From positions 862,573 through 926,572 of the forward strand of contig CM066297.1 of the NCBI GenBank assembly GCA_033816765.1: a stretch of 64,000 bases of DNA, written 5' to 3'. Made by a program: the position numbers and the translations under genes. Positions 44,591-55,404 of this stretch are shown in pieces (position 1 is the stretch's first letter; each line of letters opens with the position of its first letter). The notes below the pieces were generated by a model that did not search any database, had not been told where the DNA came from, and saw only the letters and a program-made list of their open reading frames with translations. The DNA is from Nothopassalora personata (taxonomy: Eukaryota; Ascomycota; Dothideomycetes; Mycosphaerellales; Mycosphaerellaceae).

Positions 44591-44848
44591 TCATGCGTTC
44601 TCGTTGCGCACTAGCACTTCTTTCTCCTCGTCGTCCCTATAGCCGACCCCGTAGCTGGGACGATCGCTTTCGTATCTTGCTAAAGCTTCAATGTCGCTAT
44701 GATGCTCAGGCCCTAGACCGAAATATGCCTCTTTCAGCCTCACGACGAAGATCGCCACGAGGAAGCAGCAAGCGCATATTGCCAGTGCTAGAATTATCAG
44801 CAATGGAAAGCTGAGAGGCTCTTCGCTAGCGCTGCAGGTGGAGAGCAT
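44591..44848 (-). CDS. Small single-pass membrane protein, unknown
   Basis: 85 residues from ATG at 44848. Residues about 14-37 are strongly hydrophobic (PLLIILALAICACCFLVAIF), flanked by a basic residue on the C-terminal side. An acidic, Tyr/Glu-rich tail follows. Layout suggests a type III or tail-type membrane peptide with a cytosolic C-terminus. It converges with the acyl-CoA synthetase gene, with 183 bp between stops. No family recognised. The clean hydrophobic block argues that it is real, but length is modest. Confidence 0.5.
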   Translation of the reverse strand: MLSTCSASEEPLSFPLLIILALAICACCFLVAIFVVRLKEAYFGLGPEHHSDIEALARYESDRPSYGVGYRDDEEKEVLVRNENA

Positions 44849-46513
44849 GTTTGCTGTGGATCGGGAAGAGTTTCGTACGTATTTATATGAGGTCTGGTTG
44901 TGTTAGCACAGTCACTGACATTGTCATGCAGGCCGGCTTACAAGCAATGAAGACGCTGTCGTGAGATCTGAAAGATTGACTGGACTGGGACATGAGTCCG
45001 CAGAGATATACATTCTGTCGTGTAGCACATAGTCGCTACTGTGCCGCATTTACGCATGGTACTTCGAGCACCAGGCTGGGCCTCATGTCACCGGAAAGCT
45101 TCACCGGAAGTCTTGGCGGCGCATGCATGGTACTTCTGTACATGTGTCTGAGCTTGAAGTTAGCTCCACCATCGGAAGACTGCGACACACTATCGCCCCG
45201 TTACCTCGCACGATGCTTAGAATATGCGACAGACAAACGTGTACAGCGGTAACCATCGAATGTGCTTCGGTCAGGCTCTAAAGCCTGGATAGTTGCGCTC
45301 AGCTTCAACAGCAGGGACATACGTTGAGCCTTGCAGGAAGAAAAGATGATCTCGCCGCAGCCACTCGGTTCGGGTACCATAAGGGCACCAAAATGCTAGC
45401 GTCGTCATTCTGGACGAAGTGTCTGGCTCCAGCTGCCATGGCCTCGCTTTCTTCTACAAGACGGATGATTCCTCCACTTATCGACGGATCGACTCAGGGA
45501 ATCAGCCTACTAGGAGCTGCTCTACGTGCGCTCGAATCAGCATGAAGTTGAAGTGATTGATTGACGCATTGATACTCGATCGCCACGCTCGAGTCTCGAA
45601 GCTGAATCCTGAGTCAATTCAAATAGTAGCTGACCCGATGATCGTGTAACCGATGCTCGACAGCCATGACGCTCCCTTCGGAGGTGGAGCCTTATGCTCA
45701 ACTCAGGCCCAGCATCTGTCCGGCCTGCAACGAGGTATGCGATAGCCTGCTGGCTGTGTTCACGTTGTCTGATTCAGACCAGATGACATCTCCGTCGACA
45801 AAGGTAGAGCTCAGTCACTTCTTCTGCGGCCGAAAGTGTCCAGTGCCGGTCCTAAACACGCTGTACTCGAAACCTACTGCCGGACTCCGATACACTGCGC
45901 CGCGAGATAGCTACGCAAGGAAAGCCTGCGGGCGAAGGGCGTGGGCCAACGACAGGGTTGGGTATGCAAAGGGTTAGCTAGCACGTTGAAAGGTAAAAGC
46001 AGGGTTATACCGTCCGTGGGCCCTTCCCAACTTTGCTTGGGCTACAGCAAATATCGATGCTATCAGCTAGAGGGCCCATCAAAGTTTGAGTGGTGACTAA
46101 GATCGGAGCCGTCCTCTCCCCGACTTCACGCGGCCGGCATCGAACTCTCCTTGCTCACGACCTCACACCTGAAGCATTGCAGCACAATCCTGACCAAGGG
46201 TCACGTGAGAGTGGGCGCCTCCTCGACTCCTGGTCTTGTGGCGCGGGAGGCACACACACACAGGACACAGGACGGGACGGGCCGGCGCCGAGCCCCACTG
46301 GGGCTTGTATCTGCAGCCGAAGCATGGATCGAACCATGTTATGATGATTTGCACGACGAACCCAATCGTCCCATTATGACAGCATGCTCCTGGCTGCGTC
46401 CGCAATCTTTCTGATGCCGTCGCCCACGCAGCATCCGCACCACGAGACCGGGAAGCACACCGTGGGACGACGTGGACGGCAGTAGGTCGACAGCGGAGAG
46501 GGCACCGGCGGCG
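44849..46513. other. Intergenic, weak ORF only
   Basis: 1.66 kb before mevalonate kinase. A 103-codon ATG frame at 45666-45977 contains CPAC-x4-C and CGRKC cysteine clusters but no known domain; I rate it about 0.2 as a gene. A (CA)6 run lies at 46251-46262. The rest shows nothing I can support. Confidence 0.4.
46251..46262. repeat. (CA)6 microsatellite
   Basis: Six CA units, followed by GGACACAGGAC, about 250 bp before the mevalonate kinase start. Confidence 0.9.
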
Positions 46514-48088
46514 ATGGCGATGCACGAACGCCCGACGACGGACGGCGGGCATGCCCATGGTGCGGTCGACGCCGACGCCACACGTGACGTGCGCAATGGC
46601 GAGCGCAGAGTGAGCGCTGCAGCATCGCCAACGCGAGACGCCGACGTGCAACCCGACGCGTCCATACCAACGACCAATGGCCACGCGCGGATCCCCTACC
46701 ACAAACGCAAAGAGTCGAATCCCCTCGCACCGCCCTTCATCGTCTCGGCGCCCGGCAAGACCATCGTCTACGGCGAACATGCCGTCGTCCACGGCAAGGC
46801 TGCAATCGCCGCCGCCATCTCGCTCCGCTCCTACCTCCTCGTCACCACCCTCTCGAAATCGCACCGCACCGTGTCACTTCGCTTCACAGACATTGGCCTC
46901 GACCACACGTGGAACATCGCGCATCTGCCATGGGAGGAGTTCGCGGCGCCGGGCAAGAAAAAGAGGTACTACGACCTGGTCACCACCCTCGACCCGGAAC
47001 TCATCGAAATCATGCAACCACATATCGCGACTGTGAGTCCGAACGAGCCACCGGAAAAGCGGAAGATCCACCAAGGCGCCGCGAGCGCCTTCTTGTACCT
47101 TTTCCTACACCTAGGCAGTGAGCGCAGTCCCGGATGTATATACGCCATGCGATCGTGCATCCCCATCGCAGCGGGCCTCGGCAGCAGCGCGAGTGTCAGC
47201 GTCTGCATCGCGGCCGCGCTTCTGGTGCAGTGTAGGGCGCTATCAGGACCGCATCCCGATCAGCAGACGAACGAGGCGGAAGACCAGCTGGAGAGGATCA
47301 ACCGGTGGGCTTTTGTGGGAGAGATGCTGATCCACGGCAACCCCAGTGGCGTGGACAACACCGTGTCGACGAATGGGCATGCCGTGCTCTTCCAACGGAA
47401 AGACTACAGTAAGCCGCCGTCGGTGACGATCCTGCGAGACTTCCCCGAGCTACCTCTGTTGCTGGTAGATACATGTCAGGCAAAGTCCACAGCCGCAGAA
47501 GTCGCCAAGGTTGCATACCTGAAGTCGCTACATCCGGCCGTGGTGGAAAGCACACTCGACGCCATCGATGCCATCACACGATCTGTCCATGACCGCATCA
47601 CGAGCGATGACTTTGATCCGGCGGGGCGAGAGAGCATCACGCATCTCGGCGAGCTCATGTCCATAAACCACGGCCTTCTGACGAGTCTGGGCGTATCGCA
47701 TCCTCGACTCGAGCGATTACGATACCTCGTCGACCAGTCCGGCATTGGATGGACGAAGTTGACGGGCGCCGGCGGGGGAGGTTGTGCTATCACCTTACTC
47801 AAGCCAGAATCCGAGCCAAACGGATCGCAGCTGATCGGCGAGTCAACATATCCAAAGCCTTCCGAAACCACACCCCTGCAGCGCCTCGAAGAGCAACTAG
47901 AAGAGGAGGGGTTCAAGAGGTACAAGACAACCCTGGGTGGTGATGGAGTCGGCATCCTATATCCTGCAGTCATCCATGACGAGGAGATCGACCAGGACAT
48001 GTTTCTGACTGCTGCTGATCGAGAAGCGGTCGAGGACTTGATCGGGGACCATCATGATCGGGATGCCTGGAAATACTGGCGACCGTAG
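46514..48088 (+). CDS. erg12: Mevalonate kinase
   Basis: Phosphorylates mevalonate with ATP, an early step of ergosterol and isoprenoid synthesis, in the cytosol or peroxisome. GHMP kinase family, 524 residues, no intron. I start at ATG 46514 because the open frame upstream begins at a GTG; ATG 46520 is an alternative. About 75 low-complexity residues precede the core. Motif 1 is SAPGKTIVYGEHAVVHGK (catalytic Lys and Glu). Motif 2 is PIAAGLGSSAS, the ATP loop. GNPSGVDN holds the catalytic Asp. Motif 3 is KLTGAGGGGCA. The N-terminal extension is longer than in yeast Erg12. No other sterol gene is next to it. Confidence 0.95.
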   Translation: MAMHERPTTDGGHAHGAVDADATRDVRNGERRVSAAASPTRDADVQPDASIPTTNGHARIPYHKRKESNPLAPPFIVSAPGKTIVYGEHAVVHGKAAIAAAISLRSYLLVTTLSKSHRTVSLRFTDIGLDHTWNIAHLPWEEFAAPGKKKRYYDLVTTLDPELIEIMQPHIATVSPNEPPEKRKIHQGAASAFLYLFLHLGSERSPGCIYAMRSCIPIAAGLGSSASVSVCIAAALLVQCRALSGPHPDQQTNEAEDQLERINRWAFVGEMLIHGNPSGVDNTVSTNGHAVLFQRKDYSKPPSVTILRDFPELPLLLVDTCQAKSTAAEVAKVAYLKSLHPAVVESTLDAIDAITRSVHDRITSDDFDPAGRESITHLGELMSINHGLLTSLGVSHPRLERLRYLVDQSGIGWTKLTGAGGGGCAITLLKPESEPNGSQLIGESTYPKPSETTPLQRLEEQLEEEGFKRYKTTLGGDGVGILYPAVIHDEEIDQDMFLTAADREAVEDLIGDHHDRDAWKYWRP

Positions 48089-49347
48089 GAGACGCCTTGA
48101 AAACATCTTGCACCCTACACTAATCACTGGGTCTCAACCTTGGTGTATTGATGCAGCCTTCGGCCAGCGTGCCGACTGCAAACGGGCGACCTGATGGATG
48201 TTCCATCTTTGTTCGGCAGCACCAGCCGGCGGCCATACACGACGTCGGCTCCCAGACCGAAGCACATCACATTGGACCTCCAAGGCGTTCAACTATCGCG
48301 ACGTTCTCGTGTAAGACTGGAGAAGTCCTTGTGGGCACTTTTGAGCATGTTTATGCGTGTGAGACCAGCATTCTGTACGTGCGGACGGCTATTGCGGGAC
48401 CGGGAACCAGGATAAGCACGGAGCAATCCTACGCGTATTGTATGCTAACACCATTGCAACACATAGTATTACCCTATAATTACCCTATAACTTCTCAGCG
48501 AGGGGCGCCATCGTGGTTGGCGAGCGCAGATAGTTTGGCGGCGATTACCCTTAATCAACGATGAGCTTGAATCCATTACCCCATGCGAAAGCGATGCGAG
48601 TGGAACGTGAACATGCCGCATGCCGACAATCGGCTTGTTTCGGGGTCATCAATCCCGCGTATTGCATGAACGCACAGCTTTCCAATGACTCTCCAGAGCG
48701 ATGCGGCGGTATAGACGTTGCGAAATCGAACCGGAACTGGCGAGTGTACTGCGAATCCTGGTCGAAAACAGAGCATGGGTCCGGACCAGCTTCCGATTCG
48801 AGGCTGGATTCACGAATCGAATCGAGCGGAGCGGAGAGCTGACCTCCATGCACAACATCACGGCTTCGAGCAAATTTCTCTTCATGTGATTGGAACTAGG
48901 GCGTGCGCGGAAGAAATGCAGAGATAAGTATGAGACCATGCCTGACGCCCTTCCCATCAAATCATCACACGCCTTCTCTCTTACAAGAGAACACACCATA
49001 AATGATCTCCTTCCTCCCGTTCGTCCTATCTTGACTCTTTGCATTGTTTGTGGTGCTTACGAGACCGCAGATTTGGCATTTAAGTTGAGAGAGAGGCGAG
49101 CTTCACGAACTCCTGCTGCTGCTGCTGCTATCAGGCTCCAAATCTGCCGGACTAGCTGCTGTTCTAAAGAGATCGTTACGGTTCTTCATCATTGTAGACA
49201 TCTTCACCCGACACCTTACGCGCCAACGGCACGAGGACATCTTTCACTCTTGAGCTCGCCAACATCTGCCTTGGTCAGGCCGGAACCTCATTCATTAACA
49301 CCCCCCCGGTCCTCCTTCACGCTCCAACAAGACAAACACCATCCAAG
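48089..49347. other. Intergenic
   Basis: 1.26 kb between mevalonate kinase and the dehydratase gene. Overlapping short frames on both strands have no domain. A (CTG) run lies at 49113-49129, and a pyrimidine-rich leader runs up to the ATG at 49348. Confidence 0.5.
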
Positions 49348-50647
49348 ATGGGTGCCCAACGCCTCAAGAGTCCACCTCAACAGCGCCCATGGCGCCAGAC
49401 TCCCCTGATCGAGTCTGTCAACCTGTCAAAAGCAGCGGGCTGGTACGTTCCATCATCTCCCTTTCCCCTTCTCCCCTCGATATCACCCAACGGATAGTAA
49501 GCCGTAGAAGCAGAATCTTCCTCAAGCTCGACAACCTGCAGCCCTCGGGCTCCTTCAAGTCTCGCGGTCTGGGCAACCTGGTCTTCAAGAGTATGGAACG
49601 CGCAGAACACCCGGAGAAAGTCCACTTCTTCTCCAATTCCGGAGGGAATGCGGCGCTGGGGTGTATCAGCGCTGGGAAGTTTGTGGGGAGGCCTGTTACT
49701 GTAAGTGCGAAGCGAAGCGAAGCCATCAGCAGTGACCGCTCGAGAGAGGGTTCATGCTGACATGCCTTCAGGTGGTCACACCCATGACCACAAAACCCCA
49801 CATGATCTCCAAACTCTACGCCGCCGGCGCGAAAGAAGTCATCCAACACGGCCCCGGCATCAAAGAAGCAGGCGACTACATGCGTCAGGTCGTCATCCCC
49901 AAAGCCGCCGAGCGAGGAGAAGAACCCATCTACGTCAGTCCCTTCGACCACCCAGACATCTGGGACGGGCATTCAACCATGGTCGACGAAATGCAGCAAC
50001 AATTCTCCGATCTGGGAGAAGACGCCCCGGACTGGGTCATTTGTAGCTCCGGCGGTGGAGGCCTCTTCGTTGGTCTGATGCAAGGAATTGAGGACCAGGG
50101 CCCGGAATGGGACAAGACGAAAGTTCTGACGTGTGGGACGCATGGTGCTGACGCGTTGACGACGAGTCTGGCGAAGGGGGAGAATACGACCCTGCCGAAG
50201 ATTACGTCCATCGCGACTTCTCTTGGTGTTGCGAGAGTCAGTGATCGCGCTTATGAGCTCGCTGTGCAAGGTCGTGCAGACGGGAAGGTCAGAAATGCGG
50301 TCCTGACCGACGCCGAAGCGGCTATGGGATGTTGGCGTTTCGCCGAGGATGAGAGGCTTCTGGTCGAGCCGGCGTGCGGTGTCAACATTGCGCTTTGCTA
50401 TGGCAACAGGTTGAAGAAGGCGCTCGGACGACCTGTCAGACCTGATGAGAAAGTCGTGATCGTGGTCTGCGGGGGCTCGAACGTCTCGACGGCGATTGTG
50501 GAGGGTTGGAGAGAGGTGTATGGCGATGTGGATTGTGTGCATGGGTATAGAAGGGATTCGGTGGTGGCGAGCGACGGGATTGCCCCGGGATGGACTGTGC
50601 CCATCGGCGGGCATGCGAGTGGACATCATAGGTTGAATGAGTACTGA
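49348..50647 (+). CDS. L-serine/threonine dehydratase, PLP-dependent
   Basis: Deaminates L-serine (and usually L-threonine) to pyruvate (or 2-oxobutyrate); fold type II PLP enzyme like yeast Cha1. Exons are 49348-49442, 49511-49700 and 49772-50647, 386 residues. Intron 1 (68 nt, GTACGT) must end at an AAG acceptor (49510) to give NLSKAAGC joined to RIFLKLDNLQ; another AAG at 49500 would add three residues. Intron 2 (71 nt, GTAAGT...TTCAG) is clean. PLP lysine in SGSFKSRG; substrate loop SNSGGNAA; phosphate loop SSGGGGL; C-terminal VVCGGSN. Family-typical length apart from a slightly longer C-terminus after the conserved core. Confidence 0.92.
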
Positions 50648-51369
50648 GCTGATGTAGTCTTTCGGGTTTGTGGTGCGAAGGTTGGGTAGTATCATGATGA
50701 ATGTACGACATTGTTGATCCGCGTTGTCAATCAGCTCCGTGGAACACTTTGCTGTGGTTGGGTCGTACATGCAAGCCAGTAGAGCTGCCGTGTTCTCGGT
50801 GGCTGCCAGCTCCCCGATCAAACCCATCGAAGAAGGTGATCAAGATGTGTTTGGTTTTTGAGAGATCCGTCAGCCATTGTTACGCTGACGGTCACCTTGT
50901 GAAATGCGACACTCGTCTTAAAGGACGACTTCGTCCAGAAGAGGCCATTGCGTGTGTCGACCAGGCTGGTCGCGGCTATAGAGAGCCAGCCACCTGTACG
51001 ACGTACCTTCCTATCGGGTTCAAAGATGCAAGAAATCAGTGAGGATTTTTCGCATTCATCGCTCGTGAACGGGGTGGGTTTTCGAGTCCACTGTCGCACA
51101 TCCTAAACCAGAATGTCGGCGAACAAAGAAGTCGAGAAGAACGTCCAGATCCAAGAGCCGGTCAGTCCGGCCGACCTTGGCCAAGTTCAAGACCTCCCTC
51201 GAGCTCAGCTTCAACGGAGGCCATACTCTGGATTTTACGGCAGCGGCGAAGCGCAGTCGGCGCTCAAGCATAACGGAGTCCACGGACTTTTCAATCGGGC
51301 GCTTCTCCTTCGAGCAGCCTGAATTCTCTTATAGTTTGGCACATCTTGGAAAAGCATGCGAGGTGTCAT
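50648..51369. other. Intergenic; possible tiny ORF
   Basis: Holds a 65-codon ATG frame (50845-51042, CAAGATG context) with four cysteines and no recognised domain, rated about 0.25. From 51113 the sequence leads into the transporter relic without a recognisable N-terminal transporter segment. Confidence 0.4.
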
Positions 51370-52181
51370 CGCAAGACAACCGTCGCCGCAGGGCGGCGCC
51401 TTCACGAACAAGCTCTCCTGGCGATGGTGCTACTACATCAATTTGCCAACCGGGGCTGTCACAATCGTCTTCATCATATTCCTACACAAAGAGACAGATC
51501 GCCATCGCGCGCAGATCTTGCAATCCGGTTGGAAGAATAGGTGGCTCAATTTGATCTAGAAGTTCCGATGGTACGTCGCGCGCTCGAGGGCTGGCTGATC
51601 AATACTGACAATTTCTCAAGGTCCTCTCCGTGGTTATATCCTCCACGCCGACTGGACTGGTGTCATAGTATCGATAACAGGCTACCACATCCCATTCGCC
51701 ATTCTTTCGTCTGTGATGATGGCGATAGGTACCGGATTGATCACAACATGGACCACTCAGCACCGACGCTGATCAGTGGATTGGATACCAGATTATCGCC
51801 GGTTTGGGAATCGGCTTTGGCTTGCAACAGACCATGCTTGCAGCTCAGACATGCCTGCGCAGGGAGATATGCCGATCGCCACCGCATTCGTCATCATTCG
51901 TGTCAGTATCTCAGAACGTCTTCGCAAATAGGCTGGTGGCTGGGCTGGTTGAAGTTGTCCCGGAGCTGGGTCCTCAGGTGGTGCTCGAAAGCGGCGCGAC
52001 AACTCTGAGTAATGTTATCGAGGAGTCGTTGTTGCCTGGCGGCAAGGTCGTCTATGATGACGCATCGATCGGGACATTCTATGTTGCGACTGCTCTAAGT
52101 GCGATGTCGATTTTAGGATCGGCAGCTCTTGAAAGAAAGAGTATTCGAGCCCAGGACGTCCATACAGCGACCATGGCGTGA
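51370..52181 (+). pseudogene. Relic of an MFS (DHA2-type, 14-TM) drug transporter
   Basis: Pieces of a multidrug MFS transporter in different frames. GGAFTNKLSWRWCYYINLP (about 51390-51450) marks the segment after the fifth or sixth helix. GYHIPFAILSSVMM (about 51685-51725) is followed by DQWIGYQIIAGLGIGFGLQQ (about 51774-51832). MPIATAFVII (about 51868-51898) is in a neighbouring frame. VSVSQNVFANRL then returns to the earlier frame, and the C-terminal end is at 52181. Missing are the N-terminal helices and the central loop. The frame changes within family-conserved blocks cannot be explained by introns of normal type, so I call it a decayed gene. Confidence 0.8.
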
Positions 52182-52549
52182 CCGCGTAAGGACTTGTGAA
52201 GCGAAGGATCAGCGGTAGCAGATGCAAGGCCCTCGTGCATTGCATCTTGCTCGAACCTCCGGGAGGTGGCTTCATGCGAGTTTTTTTTATTGTGCTTATG
52301 AACTATGAATGCTGCAGCGGTACCGAGGGCCACCCGTACGTTACTAGACTGCGACGCTGAGATGTATCTTTCAACGCCTGCCGTCCCTGTCATCATGATC
52401 GTCACGGAATGATCACTGTTTGCTCCTGATACGCCCAAGTCCGTATGCTGATACTCAAAAACTGATTCCACCCATTTGCGCCTAGCCATCCACATGCGTT
52501 TTTCCCTGTAGCATAACACCGTCGCGAATGATTGCTGATTCCGGCAGGA
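52182..52549. other. Intergenic
   Basis: About 370 bp between the transporter relic and the convergent methyltransferase gene. A short T8 run occurs near 52282. No gene seen. Confidence 0.5.
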
Positions 52550-53747
52550 TCATCGCGATTTGCTGCGTTTCGAAAGGCTCGCCTTGGGTACTTCCTCCTC
52601 ACTTCCACTCCGCGGGCTCAGGCTGAGCCGGTGATCCTTGCCCCTGAAGATGTGTATGCCGATATCAGTGGCCCAGTCAGCATATCCTGTGCCAGGTGCG
52701 CCAGGCAAGGGCAGTCTCATACTTCCTTCCTCAGTCAAGCCCGCGTTCTTCATCAGATCGAAGAAGGCTGCTTCGCTATCGTGTCGGGTCTTGGTGGATA
52801 CCACGATGACTGCCTTCGGAGATCTGTTGATCAGAGTGACGAGTATGCCCACGAACGGTTCCAGAGTGTCCGTGTTGTATGTGCATTCCGACACGATGAT
52901 GAGATCGTTCTTACGTGTCTGCAGCTTCTCGGGTAATGGTTCCAGCCAATCGAGTGGCTGAAAGCGCACTTTCGAAGACATGGCGGGCCTCATCCGTGCG
53001 ATGTTCGCGTTGATGAGTTCTGTCACTTCCGGAAGGTCCGTGAGCAACACGTCTGCGTCTGGGATTGACTGCGCGACGCTGATGCCCACGGTTCCGCACC
53101 CGGCGCCTAGCTCGATGACATTCAGTCTTCGGTACGTTGCCGAGATCATTACATACTCCAGCAGTGGCAGTGTCGCCGGGTTCTCGAGGGAGATGATCTG
53201 GTCGATGTGTTGTGCCAATACCTGGCTGCCATCCCACAAGTGCCTTGCAATGCTGTCTCCGGCATCTTCGAGCAGTGACAGCGGCCGCTCGGCTAACGAT
53301 GTGAACCTTCTCTCGACGCGATGGCCCGAGTCGAACTGACCTCTGGTAGGGTCGATTGTGCCGCTCCAGACGTCGACGATGGGAGGCAGGAAGCGGTGTG
53401 GTTGGGCATTCTTCCCTTCTCTTGCTTCCACATGTACGCATGCGGGCCACTCGATGTCTTGGCGGGAAAGGTCGAAGGACATGTTGGCGGAACGTGCGCC
53501 GCCTGGCCATTGGATCCTCTTCCGCAGGTAGATGTCGCCATCCTCGTCCACGTCTCGCAAAGTCACGATCAGATCCAGGTCATTCGGGAAGAAGGTCTCG
53601 CCAAGATCGGTGGTGACGGTGATGACGGCTTTGAACAAGACCGTGCCTCGGTCTACGTGAATCTTGGGCGTCTTGAGGAAACGAACTGCACGATGTCAGC
53701 ACCGCTGGTCATGTCCGTACAGAGCACGCTCACGGACTGTAATGCAT
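52550..53747 (-). CDS. Seven-beta-strand protein methyltransferase, FAM86/METTL21-like
   Basis: SAM-dependent, probably protein-lysine, methyltransferase of the Methyltransf_16 group. The open frame alone begins at TTG, so I looked upstream: ATG at 53747 with a 10-nt first exon (53738-53747) and a 52-nt intron (53686-53737, GTCCGT donor, GCTGAC branch, GTGCAG acceptor) gives MHYIRFLKTPKI in frame with the rest. Total 381 residues. Motif I is VIELGAGCGTVGIS (SAM-binding glycines), then LLTDLPEV, and DLIIVSECTYN, the post-motif typical of this group. The N-terminal beta-rich domain precedes the Rossmann fold. A basic Ser/Lys/Arg tail ends the protein. Substrate cannot be told from sequence. Confidence 0.85.
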
Positions 53748-54258
53748 GGCTCCCGGCTCCGCTGTGGTGCTCACCCAACGCCGTCCAGCCACCACGCGGG
53801 TAATGTTGTGGGAGACGAGGAAAGGGAGGGTATGTTGGAGATGCTGCGCATGCTCGGCGGCTCATGCTGCTACAAGGCACTGCACATTTGCCGTCACTGG
53901 TCGTCCAGCTGAAGTTTCGACGAGACACGTCGGTGTGTCGTTGCTGCAGGTCGGACGTCCAAAGCCGCGTCTAGACCTCCCTGCGGCTGTTGCCAGCGCC
54001 CCGGAGCTCGGGTCGGCGGTAGTTCGAGGCGACGATCCTTGCAGCGCGCGGCGGCTCGGGGCGTGCCTTGTGGCTGGAACGAGCGATCAACGAAAGTGAC
54101 ATGTGAGTGAGCAAGCTGCAGTAGGCATGTCGGGTGGGAGGCACCGCTTCAGGCATCAGAATACTGGGGCCATATTGTCGTCGAGCACACCTCCTGTGCT
54201 GCTGCTTCGTCTCTTGGTCACTCTTTCTTAGTCGACCTAGGCCAACGGGCCATGAACG
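53748..54258. other. Divergent promoter region
   Basis: 510 bp between the divergently transcribed methyltransferase and F-box-like genes; presumably holds both promoters. No repeat or RNA gene seen. Confidence 0.5.
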
Positions 54259-54855
54259 ATGCATCTTCTCACCCTCCCATACGATATGCGATACCTCATT
54301 TACCAGCACCTCTTCCCGCCCAGCAAACAAGTCTACATCCAAGCACTTGGCTGGAGGCTCTACGTCAGGCTTCCGAGGAGTCAGACGATATGCCCCCCTC
54401 TACTCAGGACGTGCCACCAGTTGCACCAAGAAGCCGGCGAGTTCCTGTACAACAGCTATCTTTTCAACATCATGGGACGGAAAGGCGACTGCTTAGCGAC
54501 TTACGATCAGTTCGTGAGAGCTTTGACCCGGCACGCCACCGGCGAGGTTCGTGTTGATGCTTTCAGCAATGGCGCACACGCCTCAACAATGTGTATCTCT
54601 GTGCACACTGGCAATGGAAAGGTGGCGATCCTGGAAAGGCGAGCTCGTGGTGTGCCGATGCCGATCTCAAGCATCAAACGGGAAGTCTCGGAGCGGGCAA
54701 CTACTGCCTGCATGTTGAGAATGATGGGGCATCACTGTCATAACATGTTCCCCATGTTGGCAACGTCTGTGTTACTGGCAGTCACTGCAGCCCTTCTGGC
54801 ATGGCTCTTCCAGCTTGGTTTCGCGACTAAGGTATTGACATGGCTGCCGATGTGA
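54259..54855 (+). CDS. F-box-like protein with C-terminal membrane segment
   Basis: 198 residues, single exon from ATG 54259. The N-terminal LTLPYDMRYLIYQHLFP followed by a CPPLLRTCHQLHQEA block is the layout of the abundant fungal F-box-like/2EXR families, in which a short leucine-rich domain is followed by RxCRQIxxEA. A hydrophobic segment near residues 163-190 (MLATSVLLAVTAALLAWLF) may anchor it in a membrane. Role unknown; F-box members recruit substrates to ubiquitin ligase, but this group is poorly studied and that is only family-level inference. Confidence 0.7.
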   Translation: MHLLTLPYDMRYLIYQHLFPPSKQVYIQALGWRLYVRLPRSQTICPPLLRTCHQLHQEAGEFLYNSYLFNIMGRKGDCLATYDQFVRALTRHATGEVRVDAFSNGAHASTMCISVHTGNGKVAILERRARGVPMPISSIKREVSERATTACMLRMMGHHCHNMFPMLATSVLLAVTAALLAWLFQLGFATKVLTWLPM

Positions 54856-55404
54856 TAGAAACAAGGTTCTATCTGGCTAACGAGGCTTTCATAACGCAAA
54901 CAGGAGAAAGCGAGCGTAGCGACTGCGTCCACCCTCTCCTGCTTTGCGGTCATTGCTTAGGGCTGTGGCAGTCCTCTTTGGTGGTTGTGGACAGAAAGAA
55001 AGGAAGAATGAGTGTCCCAGCCGACGAGGGAGTCTTTTGTACTTGTAGATTTGCTTTCGTGAGGCCACGTCGCGGATAAAGCGACTCGAAGCCGCGGAGA
55101 GCGAGCCGTTTCTTGCTGAGGATGACAGGCATGTGCGTGATGTGACTCTACATTTAAGGTCACGGGTGAATTAGTTTGCAGTCGTTGCTGCAGCCATGTG
55201 CTTCCATCAAGATCTCACCGCAATCAGAAAGCGTTCCCATTCGATCATGAGAAAGGTCGTTGGCGGGCTTTGGGCCCGTTCCGTCCATTGCCTTGATGTG
55301 AACAATTGGTAGAGGGGCCTGGCAGACTGTAGGGCAAGCTTTGATGCTGGTGGGCTGGCGACGATCTGCAAGAAGTCCTGTGGTTGATAGGTCGTTTCAG
55401 ATGC
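54856..55404. other. Intergenic
   Basis: About 550 bp between the 3' ends of the F-box-like and monooxygenase genes (convergent). No gene or repeat that I can support. Confidence 0.5.

Noticed and set aside
45666..45977. 103-codon Cys-containing frame
   Set aside because: Good ATG context and two Cys clusters, but no known fold and no supporting context; left as a note in the intergenic entry.
49973..50827. 284-codon minus-strand frame
   Set aside because: Antisense to the serine dehydratase exon 3; no domain.
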